Below are positions 1 to 5,230 of a DNA stretch of 7,901 bases, piece after piece. Below the pieces are notes generated by a model that was given only the letters and a program-made list of their open reading frames with translations, was not told where the DNA came from and made no database searches. The position numbers and the translations under genes were made by a program. Numbering within the stretch: the stretch's first letter is position 1; the number at the start of each line of letters is the position of its first letter. The stretch spans positions 1 through 7,901 of the forward strand of contig DAOWCM010000091.1 in assembly GCA_030639555.1 (NCBI GenBank), read 5' to 3'. The DNA is from Candidatus Eiseniibacteriota bacterium. GTDB lineage: Bacteria; Joyebacterota; Joyebacteria; Joyebacterales; Joyebacteraceae.

Positions 1-217
1 CGGGACGCTCAGCGATCGGATGGGGTATGCGGAACTCCGGAGCGTCGTCCGCGCGAAGACAGGACTCCTGGACGGCGTCACGGCGATATCTGGCATCATG
101 GAGAACGGGTCGGGCGAGGAGGTCCTGTTCTCCGTCATCGTCAACGGCTTCGAATGCGAGGCCTGGCGTGTCCACGACTTCGAGCACAGCATTCTGGCGG
201 TCATCCGCCGAAGCTGA
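1..217 (+). CDS. dacB: D-alanyl-D-alanine carboxypeptidase/endopeptidase (peptidase S13, PBP4 type), C-terminal fragment
   Basis: Only the last ~71 residues are in the window; the reading frame is open from base 2 and the true start lies upstream. The visible part contains VRAKTGLLDGV (the KTG triad codons are at 56-64), the third conserved active-site motif of penicillin-binding proteins. It is followed by a short strand-rich stretch (ISGIMENGSGEEVLFSVIVNG) that matches the usual end of S13 enzymes, in which KTG-x-L-x-G-V is followed by ...SG...G..l.FS..vNg. Family members are periplasmic serine hydrolases that trim the terminal D-Ala or cut cross-links in peptidoglycan. The SXXK and SXN motifs are not visible, so activity cannot be judged. 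The ATG at 20 is internal, because the preceding in-frame residues (GTLSDR) also fit the family. The protein ends at TGA 215-217. Its relation to the downstream signalling genes is unclear, and it is probably a separate unit. A class A or C beta-lactamase-fold relative is a less likely alternative. Confidence 0.8.
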   Translation, partial: GTLSDRMGYAELRSVVRAKTGLLDGVTAISGIMENGSGEEVLFSVIVNGFECEAWRVHDFEHSILAVIRRS

Positions 218-255
218 CCTCGCCGTCTGCCTGGCTCGTGGCGGACCTGAACTTC

Positions 256-274
256 CCCGCGGCGTTCACGCGGG
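256..274 (+). terminator. Small GC hairpin after the carboxypeptidase gene
   Basis: CCCGCG (256-261) and CGCGGG (269-274) form a perfect 6-bp stem with a 7-base loop, 39 bases after the stop codon. No T-run follows, so intrinsic termination is doubtful. The right arm overlaps the first 18-bp tandem repeat, so the dyad may instead belong to that repeat structure. Confidence 0.25.
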
Positions 275-316
275 AATGCGCGTTCGCTCGGGCATGCACG
301 TTCGCACGGGAACGCA
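263..316 (+). repeat. Three tandem 18-bp repeats upstream of the kinase
   Basis: Units run 263-280, 281-298 and 299-316, each starting CGTTC. Units 2 and 3 agree at 15 of 18 positions; unit 1 agrees with each of the others at 14 of 18. The approximate consensus is CGTTCGCnCGGGaAtGCa. Each unit is also a near-dyad (CGTTC-N6-GAACG is exact in unit 3, 299-314). The array ends directly before the Shine-Dalgarno sequence of the histidine kinase gene, so it would lie in that gene's promoter or 5' leader. The CGTTCG core resembles part of the AlgR (LytTR family) recognition sequence, but the 18-bp period is not the 21-22 bp usual for LytTR sites. The function is unknown. Confidence 0.7.
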
Positions 317-328
317 CAAGGGAGAATC

Positions 329-1471
329 GTGATAGACGTGAATCGGGCTGGAACAACCACGGGGCAGTTCTGGGCGACGGCACGCGGCCTCGTCCTCTGG
401 CTGCTGGGGAATTCACTGGCCGGTGGACTCGTAGGCGTGGCGATAGCACTGTTCTCGCAGGAGGACGGGGCCATGGTCAGATTCGTCCCAACGGGCATTC
501 TCTTCGCGAACGCCATCGGGTTCGCGACGGGCTTCTCCACCCGGTTCGTGCTGCCTCGCTACAGCGAGCTCCCGACCCCTGTCCGACTTCCTCTCGCCAT
601 CGTCACGCTGCTGGCGGGCGGCGCGTTCGGGTCGGCTCTCGTCATCTACTGGAATCCCCTCGCCGTCCTCTACCAGGGCAGGCTTCTTCTCCTGCTCGTT
701 GTGGTCGACAGCATCATCGCCGTCATCGTCGGCCTGATTATCTACAACTACGAGCGGCTCAGAGATCAGATAGAGGAGAGCTACGTCGCCATCGCCCGCA
801 ACCGGGTCAGGGAGGAGCGACTACGCGAACTCGCCGCACGGTCCGAGCTCAAGGCCCTCAAGGCGCAGATCAACCCGCACTTCCTCTTCAACGCACTGAA
901 CTCGATCTCCGCCCTCATTTCGTCCGACCCCGACGCCGCGCAGCAGACCCTCGAGCGGCTGGCGGGGATCTTCCGCGGCACCCTGCTCGCCTCCGAGAAG
1001 GGCAGCGTTCCCTTCCGGAAGGAGATGGAGCTGGTCGACGCCTATCTGGACGTGGAGCGGGCCCGCTTCGGCAGCCGTCTGAACATCGAGCAGACGATCG
1101 ATCCCGGCGCGCGCGACGTGCCGGTTCCGCCTCTGATCCTCCAGCCGGTCGTGGAGAACGCCGTGAGGCACGGGATCTCCCCAATGGTCGAGGGAGGAAC
1201 CATCAGGATAGAGGCGACGCTCGTCGACGACACCCTGCGGATAGTCGTTCAGGACGACGGGGAGGGAACCGGTCTCATCGACCTCGAGGAAATGCTGGCG
1301 GAGGGTTACGGGCTCAGGAACGTGCGCGACCGGCTCGCCACGCGATTCGGTGAGGGGGAGTGGTTCAAGTTCGAGAGCTCCAGGGAGACGGGAACCAGAG
1401 TTGAACTCGTATTGCCCGCGGAGGGCGGAATCGAACCGGAGGGCCTGAAGGGAGGACCGGGCGAGACATGA
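329..1471 (+). CDS. LytS-type sensor histidine kinase with four-helix membrane domain
   Basis: A 380-residue membrane kinase that should phosphorylate the LytTR regulator encoded next to it. Residues ~20-140 hold four hydrophobic segments (about 20-42, 52-74, 84-107, 113-140) with very short loops. A short coiled linker (~141-175) follows. The His_kinase domain typical of LytS/YpdA/BtsS begins at KAQINPHFLFNALNSI, with H184 as the likely phosphoacceptor. The ATPase part has the N box LQPVVENAVRHG (271-282), DDGEG (309-313) and GYGLRNVRDRL (326-336). The start is GTG 329, preceded by AAGGGAG at 318-324. A stop lies at 248-250 with no earlier start codon in frame; GTG 338 is a possible alternative. 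The last base pairs overlap the regulator start (ATGA). The membrane domain is strikingly similar to the N-terminus of the phosphatase at 3812 and is not an obvious 5TMR_LYT or GAF sensor; no large extracytoplasmic loop is present, so the signal may be sensed within the membrane. Confidence 0.93.
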   Translation: MIDVNRAGTTTGQFWATARGLVLWLLGNSLAGGLVGVAIALFSQEDGAMVRFVPTGILFANAIGFATGFSTRFVLPRYSELPTPVRLPLAIVTLLAGGAFGSALVIYWNPLAVLYQGRLLLLLVVVDSIIAVIVGLIIYNYERLRDQIEESYVAIARNRVREERLRELAARSELKALKAQINPHFLFNALNSISALISSDPDAAQQTLERLAGIFRGTLLASEKGSVPFRKEMELVDAYLDVERARFGSRLNIEQTIDPGARDVPVPPLILQPVVENAVRHGISPMVEGGTIRIEATLVDDTLRIVVQDDGEGTGLIDLEEMLAEGYGLRNVRDRLATRFGEGEWFKFESSRETGTRVELVLPAEGGIEPEGLKGGPGET

Positions 1472-2223
1472 GAAGGTCGATGAGGGTGCTCGTGGTTGAC
1501 GACGAGGAGCTGGCCAGGGCGCGGATCAAGGAACTCCTGGCGGACATCCCCGACGTCGAGGTCGCAGGTGAGGCGGAGAACGGCCTCCGGGCAGTCGAGC
1601 TGGTGGGCGAGCTTGGACCCGACGTCGTTATTCTCGACATACAGATGCCCGGCATGGACGGCTTCGAGGTCGTCGAGGCGCTCACACGCGTCCCGCTTGT
1701 CATCTTCGCGACGGCCTTCGACGAGTACGCGATCAAGGCGTTCGAGGTCAACTCGGTCGACTACCTGCTCAAGCCCATCTCCAGGGAGAGGCTCGGTGAG
1801 GCGATCGAGCGGGCACGGTCGCTGCTCGATGACACCCCTCAGCTCGACGACCAGATGGCGAGACTCGCCGGGCTCATCAGGTCACGCGACATGCGGCGGC
1901 TCCCCGTCATGAAGGGAAAGAAGATCGTACTTGTCGACCTGGACGACATCGTGTGGATCGGTGTCGAGGGCGAACTGGTCTTCGTGCACACTGCTTCCGA
2001 GAAGTACATGATGAACGCGACGATGGCGGAGCTCGAGAGCCGCCTGGACCCGCGGGTCTTCTTCCGGAGTCACCGCTCCAGTATCGTCAACCTGAATCAC
2101 GTCAAGGAGATCGTGCCGTGGTTCAGCGGCAAGTACAAGATAGTCGTCGACGACGAGAAGAAGAGCGAGCTCGTGCTCTCGCGAGCGCGGGCGAAGGGCT
2201 TGAGGGAGATACTGCCGTGGTAG
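1468..2223 (+). CDS. LytTR-family response regulator (REC + LytTR DNA-binding domain)
   Basis: A 251-residue transcription regulator. The N-terminal receiver domain (~5-120) has the acidic pair D11/D12, the phosphoacceptor D57 in LDIQMPGMDG, T82 in FATAFDEYA and K102 in LLKPI, so all key receiver residues are present. A linker (~121-144) leads to a C-terminal LytTR domain (~145-251) with the characteristic FFRSHRSSIVNLNHVKEI (198-215). This class binds DNA as paired short direct repeats through a beta-rich domain rather than a helix-turn-helix. The start ATG 1468 overlaps the kinase stop TGA (1469-1471), indicating translational coupling and a cognate pair. GGAGG at 1451-1455 is slightly far from it; an in-frame ATG at 1480, just after AGAAGG, is an alternative that would remove only four residues. 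Candidate target repeats lie in the gap immediately downstream (2308-2359). Confidence 0.95.
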   Translation: MRRSMRVLVVDDEELARARIKELLADIPDVEVAGEAENGLRAVELVGELGPDVVILDIQMPGMDGFEVVEALTRVPLVIFATAFDEYAIKAFEVNSVDYLLKPISRERLGEAIERARSLLDDTPQLDDQMARLAGLIRSRDMRRLPVMKGKKIVLVDLDDIVWIGVEGELVFVHTASEKYMMNATMAELESRLDPRVFFRSHRSSIVNLNHVKEIVPWFSGKYKIVVDDEKKSELVLSRARAKGLREILPW

Positions 2224-2234
2224 CTGAGACTGAT

Positions 2235-2261
2235 GCGGCCGGCAAAGCGGCCAGCCGCTTT
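2235..2261 (+). terminator. Possible weak terminator after the response regulator
   Basis: GCGGC (2235-2239) + GGC (2241-2243) pair with GCC (2250-2252) + GCCGC (2254-2258) around a single C/A mismatch, with a 6-base loop, followed by TTT and then CCTCC. It sits 12 bases after the regulator stop. The stem is plausible but the T-tract is short, so termination may be partial or factor-dependent. Confidence 0.4.
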
Positions 2262-2307
2262 CCTCCCCGGCGCTCGCTCACATGACAAATCGGGGGAATC
2301 CGGCCCC

Positions 2308-2359
2308 TGCATTTCACCCCCGCTCAGACACACTTCACCCACCTGAATCCACACTTCAC
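2308..2359 (+). promoter_or_regulatory. Three 10-bp direct repeats with exact 21-bp phasing; candidate LytTR operator
   Basis: Copies are TGCATTTCAC (2308-2317), CACACTTCAC (2329-2338) and CACACTTCAC (2350-2359). The second and third are identical; the first matches them at 7 of 10 positions. The shared TTCAC begins at 2313, 2334 and 2355, so the spacing is exactly 21 bp (10 bp plus an 11-bp spacer), placing all copies on one helix face. Known LytTR regulators bind direct repeats of about 9-10 bp with 11-13 bp spacers; the reported E. coli YpdB site (GGCATTTCAT-N11-GGCATTTCAT) has the same arrangement and a similar sequence, closest to the first copy here. The array ends 10 bp before a candidate -35 box, a typical activator position. 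The repeats and spacing are seen directly; binding by the adjacent regulator is inferred. Confidence 0.7.
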
Positions 2360-2369
2360 AGGCCTGGCT

Positions 2370-2399
2370 TTGCCGTGTGGGGCGAATAACGCATACACT
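2370..2399 (+). promoter_or_regulatory. Candidate sigma-70-type promoter for the bactofilin-like gene
   Basis: TTGCCG (2370-2375) and TACACT (2394-2399) are separated by 18 bp and each match the -35 and -10 consensus at 4 of 6 positions. A transcript starting near 2406 would have a leader of about 40 bases to the ATG at 2446. The weak elements and the repeat array ending 10 bp upstream fit an activator-dependent promoter. This call rests on eye inspection only. Confidence 0.4.
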
Positions 2400-2408
2400 G
2401 TGTGTGTA
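2394..2408 (+). promoter_or_regulatory. Dyad TACAC-N5-GTGTA overlapping the candidate -10 box
   Basis: TACAC (2394-2398) and GTGTA (2404-2408) form a perfect inverted repeat with 5-base spacing, covering the -10 hexamer and the predicted transcription start. It could be a repressor operator or simply a consequence of the local TG/CA-alternating sequence. Confidence 0.25.
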
Positions 2409-2445
2409 AGAGAAACGTATGGGCCGCACACGCAAGGAGAGCATC

Positions 2446-3807
2446 ATGAATGCGAGGCGCATAGCAAGGGTGCGACAGGTCGCTGTCGCAATGGTCAGAG
2501 AGAGCGACGTCAGGAACGTGATGATCCGAGTGGTCGTAGGGCTGCTCGTCATGGCCGTCGCACTGGGTGTCCTGCTCGTGCCCACGCCGGCCGAGGCCGT
2601 CGACACCGGTGCGGGCACCGCCGCGCGCACCACCGCCCGCAACGTCGTTCACGTCGTCACACCTGGTCACGGCAAGATCGATATCCAACAGGCCGAGCAC
2701 TACCTCGTGCCCGAGGGAGAGACCAGGGAAGCGGACCTCTACATATGGGCGGGTAGCCTCGAGATCGCGGGAACGCTGGACGGCGATCTCATCGCGGGTT
2801 TCCAGGACGGGAAGATCACCGGCACGGTGACCCAGGACGTGAACTGCTTCGCCCAGACGATGCGCATCACGGGCGTGGTCGGAGACGATGTGCGGCTCGG
2901 GTGCGAGACGCTCTTCGTCGACGGTCACATCGGGGGTGACCTCATCGTCGCCGCCAAGGACGTCCAGATCAGCGAGACCGCGGTCATCGACGGGGACGTC
3001 ATCATTGCCTCGGCCACGGCGAGCATCGACGGTACGATCGGCGGCAGGGCCCGCATCATGACCGGGTTCCTGGATCTGGACGGCACGATCGCGGGCAACG
3101 CTGAGATAACCACCGACGGCGGCATCAGACTGGGTCAGAATGCACACGTCGGCGGTGATCTCTTCTACGAGGGCCCCGTCGGGCCCGACCTCCCCGACGG
3201 AGTCGTTGACGGAGAGGTGACCTTCAGGCGCGTCATCCAGGAGGACATCGATTTCGACTTCGATTTCCTCGGCGGCGCCAGTATCCTGTTCCACTTCCTG
3301 GGTTTCATCGCCGCACTCGTGGCGGGCACGATCATTGTCGCCCTGACAAAAGACCACGCCACAAGGACGGCGGAGATCATCCGGACCAAGCCCCTCAAGA
3401 GCCTGGGGATAGGGTTCGTCACCTACATCTGCATGCCGATCGTGCTCCTGGTCCTGCTGGTCTTCATCCTGACGATCCCCCTGATGTTCGTCGTCGGGCT
3501 GACCTATGTCATCGCGCTCTACATCGCGAAGTTCTACGTCTCCATCTGGCTCGGCAACCTGATCCTCGGACGGGGAGGAAGGAAGGACGTCTCTCCGATC
3601 CCCTCGATGTTGCTGGGCCTCACGATCGTCTATCTCGTGACGGCAATACCGTTCATTGGAACGCTGGTTGGCGTCGTCATCATCTTCTTCGGACTGGGCG
3701 CGTTGATGCAGCGGAAAGAGACCAGGCTGGACGCGGCGTTCGAGCCCGCTCCGGTCGTCTCAAACGGACTGCCTGACGAATTCCCGGGCACCGGAACCGG
3801 AGCGTAA
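2446..3807 (+). CDS. Exported/membrane bactofilin-like beta-helix protein
   Basis: A 453-residue protein. An N-terminal hydrophobic segment (~26-46) ends in TPAEA-VD, a good signal peptidase I site after residue 51, although the n-region is long. Residues ~85-262 form a glycine/aspartate-rich repeat region of short beta strands (IAGTLDGDLIAG, HIGGDLIVAA, IDGDVIIAS, IDGTIGGRA, LDGTIAGNAE, HVGGDLFYEG) of the type found in polymer-forming bactofilins. Residues ~278-422 hold four or five membrane helices. The beta-helix would therefore lie outside the cytoplasm, unlike classical soluble bactofilins. C134 and C153 are about one helix coil apart and could pair if periplasmic. The start was chosen because AAGGAG (2434-2439) lies 6 bases before ATG 2446; an upstream ATG at 2419 lacks such a site. 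ATG 2521, with AGGA 5 bases before it, would give a more compact signal peptide and is an alternative. The phosphatase gene follows 4 bases after the stop. Role inferred: envelope scaffold or sensor under the LytTR system. Confidence 0.82.
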   Translation: MNARRIARVRQVAVAMVRESDVRNVMIRVVVGLLVMAVALGVLLVPTPAEAVDTGAGTAARTTARNVVHVVTPGHGKIDIQQAEHYLVPEGETREADLYIWAGSLEIAGTLDGDLIAGFQDGKITGTVTQDVNCFAQTMRITGVVGDDVRLGCETLFVDGHIGGDLIVAAKDVQISETAVIDGDVIIASATASIDGTIGGRARIMTGFLDLDGTIAGNAEITTDGGIRLGQNAHVGGDLFYEGPVGPDLPDGVVDGEVTFRRVIQEDIDFDFDFLGGASILFHFLGFIAALVAGTIIVALTKDHATRTAEIIRTKPLKSLGIGFVTYICMPIVLLVLLVFILTIPLMFVVGLTYVIALYIAKFYVSIWLGNLILGRGGRKDVSPIPSMLLGLTIVYLVTAIPFIGTLVGVVIIFFGLGALMQRKETRLDAAFEPAPVVSNGLPDEFPGTGTGA

Positions 3808-3811
3808 CCGG

Positions 3812-5155
3812 ATGAGCAGAGGAACGCGCGGCAACTCAACTCAGCTTCAGGAAGCGAGGCCGTTCGGGGCCAGGGCCGTCTGGCTCTGGGTCCTGGGGAA
3901 CAGCCTCGCGGGGCTCGCCGTGGGAGTCGCGATCTACCTGTTTGCCGAGAGCGATACCACGGCGCGCGGGCTCATTCCAATGAGCGTCGTGTTCGCGAAC
4001 GTCGTCGGCTTCGCGGCGGTCCTCACGGCGAGGTTCGTGCTGCCGAGGTACAGCGGACTTCCGGTGTTCCTCAGGATCCCGCTGGCGGGGCTGACCCTGG
4101 TGGCGGGCGGTGTGCTGGGAAGCGGACTGGCCATGCTCGTGAACCCTCTGGTGGTTCTCTACCAGCTGAGGCTCGGCCTCATGGTTCTGACCATCAACGG
4201 GGTTATGGCGCTGGCTGTCGGCCTCGTCACATACACGTATGAGCAGATGAGAATCCAGATGGAGCAGGAGGCGGCGGAGCGCGGGAAGCTCGAGCACGAG
4301 ATGAGCATTGCCAGAGACATCCAGATGGAACTGTTGCCCAAGACTTTCCCGAGGCTCCCTGGGCTCGATATGTTCGCATTCACCGTTCCGGCGAGGCATG
4401 TCGGCGGTGACTGCTACGACGTCATCGATATCGGTGAGGACAGGCTCGCGATAACGATCGGAGATGTTTCCGGCAAGGGAACGCCGGCCGCAATACTCAT
4501 GGCTAACGTCCAGGCCGCCGTCCGCGTGCTGTCGGAGAGCAGGGTGCCCGCCGCTGAGCTCATCACGAGGGTGAACAGACTCGTGCACGGGTACACGGAG
4601 GACAGCGTCTTTATCACTTTCTTCTACTCGGTTCTCGACACTCGTACCGGCGAGCTCGTCTACGTCAACGCGGGGCACAATCCTCCGTGCATACTCAGGG
4701 CCGACGGCAGACGCGACTACCTTGACCGCGGAGGGCTCGTGATCGGCGTCATGCCCAACTCGGAGTACGAGGTGGGGCGGGCGACTCTCCACACGGGAGA
4801 CGATCTGGTCCTCTACACCGATGGTGTGACCGAGGCCGAGAACCCCGAGAACGAGATGTTCGGGGAGGAGCGGCTCGAGCAGCTCCTGACCAAGCACCGT
4901 CATGCCTCGGCCCGCGAGATCGAGGAGCGGGTCTACACTAGCATCAAGGACTTCGCAGCCGGCGCTTCTCAGACGGACGATCTTACTATGGTCATCGTGA
5001 AGATGACCTCTGACTCAGCTGATGAAGACACAGCCGAAGCTCCGGATTCCCCCCGGATGGCCAAGGGCGGGTCCCCTGCCGCGCGAGGTGCGCCTGCAAC
5101 AGGTGCCCTTTGGGGGCCCGCCACGGCTGACGGTTCGCCGGAACAGGTCAACTGA
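3812..5155 (+). CDS. Membrane-anchored SpoIIE/RsbU-type PP2C serine phosphatase
   Basis: A 447-residue protein. Residues ~23-142 form four membrane helices nearly identical in layout to those of the LytS-type kinase at 329: LWVLGNSLAG, RFVLPRYSGLP and NPLVVLYQ all recur, with a constant offset of two residues. A coiled linker (~143-165) leads to the phosphatase domain (~166-398), starting SIARDIQMELLP. It has VGGDCYDVI (D200, D203), IGDVSGKGTPAAILM (D218), AGHNPP (287-292), LYTDGVTEAEN (D337) and QTDDLTM (D389/D390), covering the acidic metal-binding motifs of the family, so it should be active. Such enzymes usually dephosphorylate an STAS anti-anti-sigma factor in partner switching; no STAS or RsbW-like kinase gene is in the window. 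Residues 400-447 are a low-complexity Ala/Pro/Gly/Ser tail. The start ATG 3812 is 4 bases after the previous stop, with GGAG at 3799-3802; translation is probably coupled to the bactofilin-like gene. Confidence 0.93.
   Translation: MSRGTRGNSTQLQEARPFGARAVWLWVLGNSLAGLAVGVAIYLFAESDTTARGLIPMSVVFANVVGFAAVLTARFVLPRYSGLPVFLRIPLAGLTLVAGGVLGSGLAMLVNPLVVLYQLRLGLMVLTINGVMALAVGLVTYTYEQMRIQMEQEAAERGKLEHEMSIARDIQMELLPKTFPRLPGLDMFAFTVPARHVGGDCYDVIDIGEDRLAITIGDVSGKGTPAAILMANVQAAVRVLSESRVPAAELITRVNRLVHGYTEDSVFITFFYSVLDTRTGELVYVNAGHNPPCILRADGRRDYLDRGGLVIGVMPNSEYEVGRATLHTGDDLVLYTDGVTEAENPENEMFGEERLEQLLTKHRHASAREIEERVYTSIKDFAAGASQTDDLTMVIVKMTSDSADEDTAEAPDSPRMAKGGSPAARGAPATGALWGPATADGSPEQVN
5066..5122 (+). other. 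Long GC-rich RNA stem-loop inside the phosphatase 3' coding end
   Basis: GGCGGGTCCCC (5066-5076) pairs with GGGGGCCCGCC (5112-5122) over 11 bp with one G-U. A second stem sits in its loop: GCGCCTG (5090-5096) with CAGGTGC (5100-5106), 7 bp with one G-U and a CAA loop. It lies in the part encoding the low-complexity tail. No T-run follows. It may stabilise the 3' end of the upstream message, or be a by-product of GC-rich coding. Confidence 0.5.
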
Positions 5156-5160
5156 CCTGT
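5143..5160 (+). promoter_or_regulatory. Perfect 18-bp palindrome spanning the phosphatase stop codon
   Basis: ACAGGTCA (5143-5150), AC, TGACCTGT (5153-5160): eight perfectly complementary pairs around a 2-base centre. The phosphatase stop TGA is at 5153-5155, inside the right arm. As DNA it has the form of an operator for a dimeric regulator; as RNA it could fold with a 4-base loop. It is 70 bases upstream of the next start codon. Confidence 0.45.
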
Positions 5161-5164
5161 AGGC

Positions 5165-5198
5165 CCCTCACCCGCCCGGAACGAGCAGAGGGTGAGGG
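5165..5198 (+). terminator. Strong 9-bp stem-loop between phosphatase and secreted-protein genes
   Basis: CCCTCACCC (5165-5173) and GGGTGAGGG (5190-5198) are perfectly complementary, with a 16-base loop. It starts 9 bases after the phosphatase stop. There is no T-tract after it (AGACATCTG follows), so it may be a partial terminator, a processing/stability element, or a leader structure for the next gene. Confidence 0.4.
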
Positions 5199-5230
5199 AG
5201 ACATCTGACCACATGAGAGAGGAGTCCCGT

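Noticed and set aside
263..316. CRISPR-like array
   Set aside because: The units are directly adjacent 18-mers without unique spacers and no cas gene is near.
251..328. N-terminal extension of the histidine kinase through the tandem repeats
   Set aside because: The frame is open from 251 but has no ATG, GTG or TTG before GTG 329, so translation cannot plausibly start there.
154..1353. Long open frame on + strand overlapping the histidine kinase
   Set aside because: The product is Arg/Pro/Gly-rich with no domain, and it covers a clear LytS kinase in another frame; typical of high-GC out-of-frame opening.
2291..2322. CGGGGG-N20-CCCCCG inverted repeat as a terminator
   Set aside because: Only 6 bp with a 20-base loop, no T-run, and it overlaps the first phased repeat; probably chance in GC-rich sequence.
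2356..3357. Long open frame on - strand opposite the bactofilin-like gene
   Set aside because: It is antisense to a well-supported gene and its product is a composition-driven D/V/R/H-rich sequence with no recognisable motif.
3790..3812. Three copies of ACCGGA at the bactofilin/phosphatase junction
   Set aside because: Only 6 bases each, uneven spacing and within coding sequence; GGAG in the middle copy is more simply the ribosome-binding site.
3836..4903. Long open frame on - strand opposite the phosphatase gene
   Set aside because: It mirrors codons of the SpoIIE-type phosphatase; the product has no recognisable domain.
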